Assembly: GCA_900321195.1 (NCBI GenBank)
Contig: ONVG01000022.1
Coordinates: 1-12,983, forward strand
DNA: 12,983 nucleotides
Source of the DNA: an uncultured Eubacteriales bacterium
Lineage (GTDB): Bacteria; Bacillota; Clostridia; Oscillospirales; Acutalibacteraceae
Reading direction: 5' to 3'
Under the pieces are notes generated by a model that saw only the letters and a program-made list of their open reading frames with translations, made no database searches and was not told the origin of the DNA. Shown piece after piece: positions 7,401 to 12,983 of this stretch (its first letter is position 1; each line of letters begins with the position of its first letter). Made by a program: the position numbers and the translations under genes.

Positions 7401-8267
7401 ATGGCATTAGTAAACGCAGCAGAAATGCTCAAAAAGGCAAAGGCAGGTCACTATGCAGTAGGTCAGTTCAACATCAACAATCTTGAGTGGACAAAGGCTA
7501 TACTTCTTACAGCACAGGAGCTCAACTCTCCTGTTATCCTCGGTGTATCTGAGGGCGCAGGCAAGTACATGACAGGCTTCAAGACAGTTGCAGCTATGGT
7601 AAAGGCTATGATAGAGGAACTCAACATCACTGTTCCCGTAGCTCTCCACCTTGATCATGGTACATATGAAGGCTGCTACAAGTGCATAAAGGCAGGCTTC
7701 AGCTCCATCATGTTCGACGGCTCACACTATCCTTTCGAGGAGAACCTTGCAAAGTCACAGGAACTCGTTAACGTAGCTCACAACCTTGGTCTTTCCATCG
7801 AGTGTGAGGTCGGCTCTATCGGCGGCGAAGAAGACGGCGTTGTTGGTATGGGCGAATGTGCAGATCCCGAAGAGTGCAAGATAATCGCAGATCTCGGCGT
7901 TGACATGCTCGCAGCAGGCATAGGCAACATTCACGGCAAATATCCTGACAACTGGCAGGGACTTTCATTCGAGACACTTGATGCTATACAGGCAAAGACA
8001 GGTGAAATGCCTCTCGTTCTCCACGGCGGCACAGGCATACCGGCTGACATGATAAAGAAGGCTATATCTCTCGGCGTTTCAAAGATAAACGTTAATACAG
8101 AGTGCCAGCTTTCATTCCAGGAAGCAACAAGAAAGTACATCGAAGCAGGCAAAGACCTTCAGGGCAAGGGCTTCGACCCAAGAAAGCTTTTGGCTCCCGG
8201 CTTTGAAGCTATCAAAGCAACAGTTAAAGAGAAAATGGAGCTTTTCGGTTCAGTAGGAAAAGCTTGA
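7401..8267 (+). CDS. fba: Class II fructose-1,6-bisphosphate aldolase
   Basis: The enzyme cleaves fructose-1,6-bisphosphate into dihydroxyacetone phosphate and glyceraldehyde-3-phosphate in glycolysis and runs in reverse in gluconeogenesis. It is cytoplasmic and zinc-dependent. The 288-residue length fits the short Bacillus FbaA-type. Visible motifs are HLDHG with catalytic D85 and zinc ligand H86, the ECEVGSIGGEEDGV stretch at 134-147 with E136, zinc ligands H178 in GNIHGKYP and H208 in VLHGGTG, and the phosphate-binding segment KINVNTE at 228-234. GGAG lies upstream of the ATG. The codons are more biased (AAC, ATC, CTC, GGC) than in neighbouring genes, as expected for high expression. It has its own promoter and terminator, so it is a single-gene unit divergent from the permease. 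Confidence 0.97.
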   Translation: MALVNAAEMLKKAKAGHYAVGQFNINNLEWTKAILLTAQELNSPVILGVSEGAGKYMTGFKTVAAMVKAMIEELNITVPVALHLDHGTYEGCYKCIKAGFSSIMFDGSHYPFEENLAKSQELVNVAHNLGLSIECEVGSIGGEEDGVVGMGECADPEECKIIADLGVDMLAAGIGNIHGKYPDNWQGLSFETLDAIQAKTGEMPLVLHGGTGIPADMIKKAISLGVSKINVNTECQLSFQEATRKYIEAGKDLQGKGFDPRKLLAPGFEAIKATVKEKMELFGSVGKA

Positions 8268-8272
8268 AAAAT

Positions 8273-8308
8273 TCATAATGCATAATGCATAATTCGTAAT
8301 GCATAATT
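8273..8308. repeat. Short CATAATG / CATAATT tandem repeat after fba
   Basis: The sequence between the fba stop and its terminator is built of four degenerate seven-to-nine-base units (CATAATG, CATAATG, CATAATTCG, TAATGCATAATT). It contains several ATGCAT palindromes. No coding role is visible. Confidence 0.7.
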
Positions 8309-8311
8309 ATC

Positions 8312-8354
8312 AAACAGTCCGTGATAAGCTCAAAAGGCTTGTCACGGACTGTTT
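8312..8354 (+). terminator. Terminator-like long hairpin after fba
   Basis: AAACAGTCCGTGATAAGC pairs with GCTTGTCACGGACTGTTT as an 18-base stem with one U-G pair (in plus RNA) and a seven-base loop. The 3' end has only TTT before CATAAT, so the termination tract is weak, but the stem is strong and starts 45 bases after the stop. Confidence 0.75.
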
Positions 8355-8380
8355 CATAATATGGAAGTTTTTAAAAAATT

Positions 8381-8409
8381 CAAAAGAGCAAAATCAAAAC
8401 GCTCTTTTG
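8381..8409 (-). terminator. Terminator of the M24 peptidase operon
   Basis: CAAAAGAGC and GCTCTTTTG form a nine-base-pair stem with an 11-base loop immediately next to the peptidase stop codon (8410). On the minus strand it is followed by AATTTTTTAAAAA. It faces the fba terminator, so the two convergent units are insulated. Confidence 0.75.
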
Positions 8410-9486
8410 TCAAATAACAGTAAGCTCTTTCGGCAGGGATGCAAAGTTTATATATCCGTCATTTGTAACAACTACCATATCTTCTATGCGTATGCCGAAC
8501 TCTCCCGGAATGTATATTCCCGGCTCAACAGTTATTACCATACCGCTCTGAAGTACAAAGTCATTATTCGGTGATACCGAAGGAGATTCGTGTATCTCAA
8601 GTCCTACACCGTGACCTGTTGAATGACCGAAAAGTCCCTGATAACCGGCATTGTCTATATATTCCCTTGCTGCGCGGTCTATATCAGAGCATTTTGCGCC
8701 GCTGTGTACGGCGGCAAGAGCAGCAAGCTGGGCATGAAGTACAGTGTCATATACACGCTTTACCTTGTCGCCTGCAAATCCGAATGCATACGTCCTTGTC
8801 ATGTCGCTGTGATAGCCGTCAACTGTTGCGCCTATATCGAAAAGCAAAAGGTCTCCCCTTTTTATCCGTCTTTGCGAAGGTACCCCGTGAGGCATTGATG
8901 TATTTTCGCCTGCAAGCGCTATAAGGTCGAATGAAACGCTTTCCGCGCCGCTTTTTCTCATTATGAATTCAAGGTCGAGGGCTATATCCTTTTCGGTCAT
9001 GCCTTCCTTGATGTTTCTGAGTACGGCTTTAAGAGCAGTTTCTGTTATGTGCTGGGCTTTCATCATTTTTTCTGTTTCATCGGCGGTCTTTATTATACGA
9101 AGCCTGCATATTATATCGTCAAGCGCTTTTGTTTTTACAGAAGCAGCTCCATGAGCTGAAAGTATCTTGTCTATGCCTGCTGCATCATTCAATGTAAAAG
9201 CAGAGCCTTCAAGAAGTACTGTTTTTATTTTATGCCGTTCTATTATATCGCCGAACGAATCACCAAGCTTTCTGAAAGGAACAACCGTACAGTTTTTAGC
9301 CTGCTTTCCTGCGGCTTCTTCATATCTTGAATCAACAAGGAGATATGCTTTTTCTCTTGTGGCGATAAGATAGCCGAGTGATGAAACAAAGTCTGTAAAA
9401 TAGCGTCTGTTTTCGTTTGAGATTATAACAGCTGCATCTGCATTTTCAGGCAGCAGAGATATTAATGATGATATCCTTGTGTTCAT
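8410..9486 (-). CDS. M24-family Xaa-Pro aminopeptidase/dipeptidase (YqhT-like)
   Basis: This cytoplasmic metallopeptidase removes residues in front of proline and helps recycle peptides. It has 358 residues: an N-terminal creatinase-like domain (about 1-125) and a C-terminal pita-bread domain. All five metal ligands are visible: D217 (LLFDIGA), D228 (YHSDMTRT), H292 (STGHGVGLEIHE), E321 (VEPGIY) and E335 (GIRIEDM). H200 in MPHG is the usual substrate-side histidine. AAGGAG lies about ten bases before the ATG, and this site overlaps the final TAA of the aroQ frame, so translation was probably coupled to aroQ. In many Firmicutes the order is aroQ, this peptidase, then efp. Here a terminator follows directly and efp is absent. 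Whether it prefers dipeptides or longer peptides is not decidable from sequence. Confidence 0.93.
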   Translation of the reverse strand: MNTRISSLISLLPENADAAVIISNENRRYFTDFVSSLGYLIATREKAYLLVDSRYEEAAGKQAKNCTVVPFRKLGDSFGDIIERHKIKTVLLEGSAFTLNDAAGIDKILSAHGAASVKTKALDDIICRLRIIKTADETEKMMKAQHITETALKAVLRNIKEGMTEKDIALDLEFIMRKSGAESVSFDLIALAGENTSMPHGVPSQRRIKRGDLLLFDIGATVDGYHSDMTRTYAFGFAGDKVKRVYDTVLHAQLAALAAVHSGAKCSDIDRAAREYIDNAGYQGLFGHSTGHGVGLEIHESPSVSPNNDFVLQSGMVITVEPGIYIPGEFGIRIEDMVVVTNDGYINFASLPKELTVI

Positions 9487-9501
9487 TATGATAACATCTC
9501 C

Positions 9502-9936
9502 TTAAAAGAGAATACCGAGAAGGGCATTCAGTCCGAGATAATAGCTGTTTTTGCCGAAGCCTGCTATTGAGCCGGCACACACGGCGGATATAACAGACTT
9601 ATGTCGGAATTCCTCGCGGGCATATATATTTTACATATGAGTTTCTACCGTCGGGATATGTACAGCCTCAATAGCATCACGGAGAGCATAGCTGTAATGC
9701 GTCAGCGCGCCTGCGTTTATCATTATACCGTCCTTGTTTCCGTAAGCGGAATGGATCTTGTCTATAATATCGCCCTCGTGGTTGGACTGATATATTTCAA
9801 GCTCCAGACCAAGCTCTTCAGCCCATTTTTCAACGGTTCTGTTTATGCTTTCGGCTGTTTCCGTGCCGTAGACTTCCTTGTGTCTTATACCCACCATATT
9901 AAGATTCGGACCTAAAATAAAAAGTATCTTCTTCAT
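9502..9936 (-). pseudogene. aroQ: Type II 3-dehydroquinate dehydratase interrupted by an in-frame TAA
   Basis: AroQ dehydrates 3-dehydroquinate to 3-dehydroshikimate in the shikimate pathway. The full frame is 145 codons, the normal family size, but codon 102 (9631-9633) is TAA. Before it: R18, catalytic Y23 in EVYGTE, N74 and H80 in INAGALTHYS, and H100 in VETHM. After it the frame continues perfectly as NIYAREEFRHKS, with substrate-binding R111, and ends LLGILF then TAA at 9502. The family pattern is H-(L/M)-S-N-I, so the TAA stands exactly where the substrate-binding serine should be; one base change from TCA explains it. The product would be a 101-residue fragment without R111 and the C-terminal helix, presumably inactive. 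The ATG starts one base after the preceding gene's TGA. Alternatives are a sequencing error or stop readthrough. Confidence 0.9.
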
Positions 9937-9937
9937 A

Positions 9938-10282
9938 TCATTTTTCCTCTTTTATTTTTTCGACTGAATAAACAAAGTCGATATTTCTTTCTTTGAGCTG
10001 CTTTTTTCCTGCTTCAAATACGGTAATGCCTCTGCGTGTGTACTGATATTTGCATTTCAGCTCTATGCGGAAGCTATCAAATTCCTTATCATTTCCGTAT
10101 TGTGAGCGGTAGCCCTTTTTTTCTATGTAAGAAACGTATGTGTTTATTTTTTTCTGTACGGCTCTCAGATGATCAAGCTCCTGTACCGACCATGTGTAAG
10201 GGTCTGCTATCAGCATTACAAGAGTATTTGTGCTTTTGTCTATAGCCATAGCATCTATAATGTAAGGTTCATTGACCGCCAT
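9938..10282 (-). CDS. Small uncharacterised protein in the yqeG-aroQ operon (DUF6572-like)
   Basis: This 114-residue soluble protein overlaps the end of yqeG by 14 bases and ends one base before the aroQ start, so it is firmly within the operon. GAGG precedes its ATG. The N-terminal half reads IIDAMAIDKSTNTLVMLIAD, then a conserved-looking W and an amphipathic helix with VQKKINTYVSYIEKKGY. This resembles the DUF6572 family of small uncharacterised proteins, but I hold that match only loosely. The C-terminal part is rich in Lys and Glu. No signal peptide, membrane segment, metal site or catalytic motif is visible. Function is unknown. Confidence 0.8.
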   Translation of the reverse strand: MAVNEPYIIDAMAIDKSTNTLVMLIADPYTWSVQELDHLRAVQKKINTYVSYIEKKGYRSQYGNDKEFDSFRIELKCKYQYTRRGITVFEAGKKQLKERNIDFVYSVEKIKEEK

Positions 10283-10787
10283 TGTTTTTATCCTCGCTTT
10301 GCAGTTTGATTTTTTTTCGTATGCCCTTTTCCATTTTTCGTCTTAGCATTATTGTAAAGCCGTGTTCTTCATCACGGGGAATGAGAAGTATCGATTTCAT
10401 GCCGGCAAGATTGGCGCCGAGTACGTCTGTATATATCTGATCGCCTACGACAAGTACAGACTGCGGCTTTTCTCTCAGCTTTCTTTTTGCGCGGTTAAAG
10501 CCAAAGGGAAGGGGTTTAAGGCTCATCGAAACACAATCAAGACCGAGACTGTCAGAAAAAGGCTTTACTCTTTTTTTGAAATTATTTGAGCATATAACTA
10601 TATGTACGCCGCATTTTTTGATGCTGTCTATCCATTCTGTAACTCCATCATACGGAATATGTGAAGCAGGCGGAGCAAGAGTATTGTCAACATCGAGAAG
10701 TATAGCGTCTGTTCCGAGCTTTTTCAGCAGTCCGGGGGTTATATCCGTGACTGACCTCAAAGCTACTGTGGGTTTTAACAGGCTCAC
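10269..10787 (-). CDS. yqeG: YqeG-family HAD phosphatase (class IIIA)
   Basis: The protein has 172 residues from the GTG at 10787, which is preceded by AAGGAG seven bases away; an open frame extends to 10826 but runs through the upstream hairpin. HAD motifs are complete: motif I DVDNTL with D32 and D34, motif II S67 in ICSNN, motif III K91 in LKPLPFG, and motif IV GDQIYTDVLGAN with D116 and D121. YqeG proteins are cytoplasmic HAD phosphatases found in a conserved Firmicute gene neighbourhood; relatives include a phosphatidylglycerophosphate phosphatase in plants and cyanobacteria, so a phospholipid role is possible but unproven. It is the first gene after the rpsU hairpin and its end overlaps the next gene. 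Confidence 0.92.
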   Translation of the reverse strand: MSLLKPTVALRSVTDITPGLLKKLGTDAILLDVDNTLAPPASHIPYDGVTEWIDSIKKCGVHIVICSNNFKKRVKPFSDSLGLDCVSMSLKPLPFGFNRAKRKLREKPQSVLVVGDQIYTDVLGANLAGMKSILLIPRDEEHGFTIMLRRKMEKGIRKKIKLQSEDKNNGGQ

Positions 10788-10812
10788 GATATCACTCCTT
10801 AAAATAAACAAA

Positions 10813-10882
10813 AAGGATACTTCCACACGCAGCCGAGTCTGCTCATGCAGACCCGGAAAACCGACAATGCGGAAATATCCTT
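10813..10882 (-). terminator. Nested hairpin between rpsU and yqeG, terminator or attenuator
   Basis: In minus-strand RNA an outer 12-base-pair stem (10871-10882 with 10813-10824, one U-G pair) encloses an inner ten-base-pair stem (CCGGGUCUGC at 10847-10856 with GCAGACUCGG at 10833-10842, loop AUGA). A U-rich tract (complement of 10801-10814) follows, directly before the yqeG ribosome site. It probably ends most rpsU transcripts and lets a fraction continue into yqeG. Confidence 0.75.
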
Positions 10883-10905
10883 AAATTTCTGTGTAAAATA
10901 CAAAC

Positions 10906-11082
10906 TTATTTGTACTTACGCTTACGAGCAGCTTCAGACTTCTTTTTACGTTTTACAGAAGGCTTTTCATAAGCTTCTCTTTTACGAACCTCGGCAATGA
11001 TACCGCCTCTTGCACACTGCTTCTTAAATCTTCTGAGTGCACTCTCAAGAGATTCGTTATCCTTTATACGGATCTCAGCCAT
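10906..11082 (-). CDS. rpsU: 30S ribosomal protein S21
   Basis: This 58-residue small-subunit protein starts MAEIRIKDNESLESALRRFKKQ and has a very basic C-terminal half with KRKKKSEAARKRKYK, the standard S21 pattern and length. S21 binds near the 3' end of 16S rRNA and aids initiation. The stop is TAA at 10906-10908. GGAGG lies eight bases before the ATG. A strong promoter is upstream and a hairpin terminator follows, so it is expressed mainly on its own with partial coupling to yqeG. Confidence 0.97.
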   Translation of the reverse strand: MAEIRIKDNESLESALRRFKKQCARGGIIAEVRKREAYEKPSVKRKKKSEAARKRKYK

Positions 11083-11139
11083 TTATCTTCCCTCCCATCC
11101 GCCCTAAGGCAGGGGTTTGTGTCATTACGATACCCATAC

Positions 11140-11169
11140 ATTATAACCCATAACATTGTATTTTGTCAA
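11140..11169 (-). promoter_or_regulatory. rpsU promoter
   Basis: On the minus strand, consensus TTGACA (11164-11169) and TATAAT (11140-11145) are 18 bases apart. This is one of the strongest promoters in the window, as expected for a ribosomal protein gene. Confidence 0.85.
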
Positions 11170-11341
11170 CAAGTAAAATACAATAAATTTCAACAATTTT
11201 CTATGTAAGTATTGCATAAGCTATTCTCACATAATTTAGTTTACATGTGTGACTTTCTTGTACATAAGGTACAAGCAGTGTAAAAAAATAGTATTTTTTG
11301 TCATCATTATGCATTTGAACATTCCATTTCAGAAAAAAGCG

Positions 11342-11350
11342 TGTTATAAT
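11342..11350 (+). promoter_or_regulatory. Extended -10 promoter of the HNH gene
   Basis: TGTTATAAT is an extended -10 (TGnTATAAT). The -35 region at the proper distance (TTCCAT) is weak, which is typical when an extended -10 is present. Confidence 0.6.
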
Positions 11351-11397
11351 ATATTTATATTTATCTGAAAACATTTATCTTAAAACGGAGGATGGAT

Positions 11398-12036
11398 ATG
11401 AAAGTAAGAATATATATGGGAGCTGTAAGGAGATTCTTCCTTAAAAGACGGCTTTTAAAAAAAATGAATTTTTCTTTTAGGAAATCACATGGTATGCAGT
11501 ATTTTCAGCGGCATATCGAAGACCATAATAAAACAGAGATAAAAAAAATAGTTAAATTTTGTCAGCACAGACTTCTCAGATACAGCTTGTATGATGACAG
11601 CATGGAGAGAAGCTCGACATACCGATACAGATTTTTCAGGGAGCGAAGGGGTATTTTAGGCAGCCATATATATATGTGTGCATACTGCGGCAGGCTGATG
11701 AGGATCCCTGAAACAAAAGTTGACCATATCATCCCTGTTTATAAAGCAGGCCATTCAAAATTCTACAGAAGAATGCTCACCGTAAGAGGAATACAGAATG
11801 TAAATGATGTGCGTAATCTTGCGCCAAGCTGCAATGCCTGCAACTCTAAAAAAAGCTCTCACGGCGGAATATGGGTCATAAGAGGAATACTCGGCAAAAC
11901 ATGGGTAAGAGTTATGCTCAGAGAGGTCATAATGCTTTTCCTCGGCGCGTTTTTACTGTATTATTATTACCTATTTCTCAAAGAGAATATAAGCGGATAT
12001 ATAGTTGATTGGCTCATTGCTGTATTTTGCTCATAG
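11398..12036 (+). CDS. HNH nuclease-like protein with C-terminal membrane segment
   Basis: I start at the ATG at 11398, six bases after GGAGG; an in-frame ATG at 11392 touches that site and is too close. The protein has 212 residues. The N-terminal 85 are very basic (RRFFLKRRLLKK) and match nothing I recognise. A zinc-binding HNH core follows: CAYC (C94, C97), VDHIIPVYKAGHS with D109 and H110, NLAPSCNACNSKKS with N140, C145 and C148. These are the metal and catalytic positions of HNH endonucleases. Residues about 175-195 are strongly hydrophobic, and 200-211 may be a second short membrane segment, so the nuclease domain is probably tethered to the membrane. It is a single gene between rpsU and a zinc-ribbon gene, with no phage, intron or restriction neighbour. 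Its target is unknown. Confidence 0.85.
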   Translation: MKVRIYMGAVRRFFLKRRLLKKMNFSFRKSHGMQYFQRHIEDHNKTEIKKIVKFCQHRLLRYSLYDDSMERSSTYRYRFFRERRGILGSHIYMCAYCGRLMRIPETKVDHIIPVYKAGHSKFYRRMLTVRGIQNVNDVRNLAPSCNACNSKKSSHGGIWVIRGILGKTWVRVMLREVIMLFLGAFLLYYYYLFLKENISGYIVDWLIAVFCS

Positions 12037-12074
12037 TTGATATGCGATTGGATATTTTAGGATAAAAAATAGTA

Positions 12075-12114
12075 CAGTTTTTGGATGATTTGATAAAAAA
12101 AACTGAAATTTTTT
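12075..12114 (+). terminator. Weak terminator after the HNH gene
   Basis: CAGTTTTT (12075-12082) can pair with AAAAACTG (12098-12105), followed by AAATTTTTT. The stem is mostly A-T, so the call is tentative. Confidence 0.4.
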
Positions 12115-12121
12115 AAAAATA

Positions 12122-12150
12122 TTGACTGTAGAAATTTAATAATATATAAT
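12122..12150 (+). promoter_or_regulatory. Promoter of the zinc-ribbon coiled-coil gene
   Basis: TTGACT (12122-12127) and TATAAT (12145-12150) are exactly 17 bases apart. The leader is about 60 bases and ends in GAGGAG seven to eight bases before the ATG. Confidence 0.85.
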
Positions 12151-12216
12151 TATATGTATATAAGTGTGAGTATTGTGCATACCGGCTTATAAAAATGACG
12201 CAGAGGAGTTTGTACT

Positions 12217-12983
12217 ATGGCATTGGTAACAACTTGTCCGGATTGCGGACAGCGTATAATAAACAATGGAGAGGATTGTCCTTTCTGTGGTTACAGTATA
12301 GCAAAAGGTAAGTCAAAAGCTCAGATGGAACAGGAACTTCTCGAAGCAGAGGAAGCTCTCCGCGCTGAAGAAGAAGCAAAATCCGCTGCGGAAGCAGAGG
12401 CAAGAGCAGCCGAGGAAGCAAGGCTTGCAGCTGAAGCCGAACAGGCAAGAATAGCCGAAGAGCAGGCAAGACTCGCTCAGGAACAGGCAAGAGCCGCTGC
12501 TCAGCAGAATGGTATTTTCGCAAAATTTCAGAACAAAACAGTAGCAAGACCTCAGACAGATCTTAACGGTAAAGTAAACGATATGGATAATCTTCCGAGC
12601 ATACCGGAAAGCTCAGACAGCAGCTTCCTTCCGCCTATGCAGTTAGACAGACCCGTACCGCTTTCAACAATAGCAAATACAGAGGCTGTGCCTCTTACTC
12701 CGATACAGCAGCAGGACGGCAGTTCACTTCCGCCAATGCAGCTTGAACATGAGATAACAATGGATGAGATAAGGAATACCCCGGCAGTTCCGCTTACACC
12801 CATACAGGGCGAAGCAGTAACGGATGCACTTCCTTCAATACCGGTTTCCGACGCTTCTCAGCCGTTTATACCGCAGCAGCCAATACCGCAGCAGCAGCCG
12901 ATACCGCAGCGTCAGCCAAGACAGTGGTCGGCAGACCCCAACGCTGTTCAGCCAACACAGCAGCCTGCTCCTCAGCCTCAGCC
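12217..12983 (+). CDS. Zinc-ribbon, coiled-coil, Pro/Gln-rich protein, C-terminus beyond the window
   Basis: The frame opens at an ATG behind GAGGAG and runs 255 codons to the right edge without a stop. Residues 1-27 are a zinc ribbon with CPDCG (C7, C10) and CPFCG (C21, C24). Residues about 35-98 are almost entirely Ala, Glu, Gln, Arg and Lys (EAEARAAEEARLAAEAEQAR), a single long helix or coiled coil. After a short KFQNKT stretch come two imperfect copies of a unit of about 30 residues (136-165 and 169-197), both with LPPMQL and AVPLTPIQ. The remainder is Pro/Gln-rich with repeated IPQQQP. No signal peptide is present. Such low-complexity linkers often lead to a C-terminal membrane or interaction domain, which lies outside the window. 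I do not recognise the family and assign no function. Confidence 0.85.
   Translation, partial: MALVTTCPDCGQRIINNGEDCPFCGYSIAKGKSKAQMEQELLEAEEALRAEEEAKSAAEAEARAAEEARLAAEAEQARIAEEQARLAQEQARAAAQQNGIFAKFQNKTVARPQTDLNGKVNDMDNLPSIPESSDSSFLPPMQLDRPVPLSTIANTEAVPLTPIQQQDGSSLPPMQLEHEITMDEIRNTPAVPLTPIQGEAVTDALPSIPVSDASQPFIPQQPIPQQQPIPQRQPRQWSADPNAVQPTQQPAPQPQ
12619..12807 (+). repeat. Imperfect internal repeat of about 30 codons
   Basis: Two copies, at about 12622-12708 and 12721-12807, encode SSFLPPMQL...AVPLTPIQ and SSLPPMQL...AVPLTPIQ. The ends are conserved and the middle differs. It lies in the linker after the coiled coil of the zinc-ribbon protein. Confidence 0.75.

Larger units (their letters stand above)
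11083..11397. other. Divergent intergenic region between rpsU and the HNH gene
   Basis: It holds the rpsU ribosome site and promoter on the minus strand, a small GCC-CTAA-GGC hairpin at 11101-11110 in the rpsU leader, a seven-base dyad at 11257-11275, and the promoter and ribosome site of the HNH gene on the plus strand. No additional gene is visible. Confidence 0.7.

Noticed and set aside
9631..9633. Selenocysteine or pyrrolysine recoding as explanation of the aroQ stop
   Set aside because: The codon is TAA, not TGA or TAG, and the family has serine there; a point mutation or sequence error is simpler.
9601..9915. 104-codon plus-strand frame
   Set aside because: It is antisense to aroQ and its composition matches no known protein.
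10788..10826. N-terminal extension of yqeG by 13 codons
   Set aside because: It runs through the stem and U tract of the upstream hairpin and lacks a ribosome site, whereas GTG 10787 has AAGGAG at ideal spacing.
12215..12803. Two minus-strand Leu/Pro- and Ser/Gly-rich frames at 12215-12547 and 12552-12803
   Set aside because: They are antisense shadows of the Ala/Glu- and Pro/Gln-rich plus-strand gene, whose promoter, ribosome site and zinc ribbon are clear.

Overview
The window looks like a chromosomal segment of a Gram-positive, starch-using Firmicute, most likely a Ruminococcus-type gut or rumen bacterium (Oscillospiraceae). The evidence is strong GGAGG ribosome binding sites, AT-rich intergenic DNA with sigma-A type promoters, a Bacillus-type class II aldolase, the yqeG/aroQ/Xaa-Pro peptidase gene neighbourhood, and secreted starch proteins carrying CBM26, MucBP and X25/SusE-like modules. 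The genus is an inference from gene content. There is no rRNA, tRNA, insertion sequence or phage gene.

Left region (1-7186): two surface starch proteins on the minus strand. The first (1-1497, C-terminus outside the window) has a signal peptide, three near-copies of a starch-binding-like beta module, an acidic Ser/Glu/Val linker and the start of a CBM26. The second (2540-5698) is a type I pullulanase with CBM48, a complete GH13 catalytic core, MucBP-like repeats, a CBM26-like module and a C-terminal membrane anchor. Together they suggest capture and debranching of starch at the cell surface. Between them on the plus strand is a small zinc-ribbon membrane protein, and upstream of the pullulanase is an AI-2E-family permease.

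Middle (7177-8409): divergently transcribed from the permease is fba, the glycolytic class II fructose-bisphosphate aldolase, with its own promoter, a leader hairpin and a terminator. A minus-strand operon runs into this from the right: rpsU, yqeG, a small protein of unknown function, aroQ and an M24 peptidase. yqeG, the small gene, aroQ and the peptidase are overlapping or nearly touching. The aroQ frame is interrupted by a single in-frame TAA at the codon for the conserved substrate-binding serine, while everything after it is intact, so it is annotated as a probable very recent pseudogene.

Right region (11398-12983): two plus-strand genes, each with its own promoter. One is an HNH-nuclease-like protein with an unusual C-terminal membrane segment. 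The other, cut by the window edge, is a zinc-ribbon / Ala-Glu coiled-coil / Pro-Gln-rich protein with an internal repeat of about 30 residues. Neither has an assignable function from sequence alone. The clearest anomalies are the aroQ nonsense codon, the duplicated starch-binding modules, the domain mix and anchoring of the pullulanase, the membrane HNH protein, and a nested hairpin between rpsU and yqeG.
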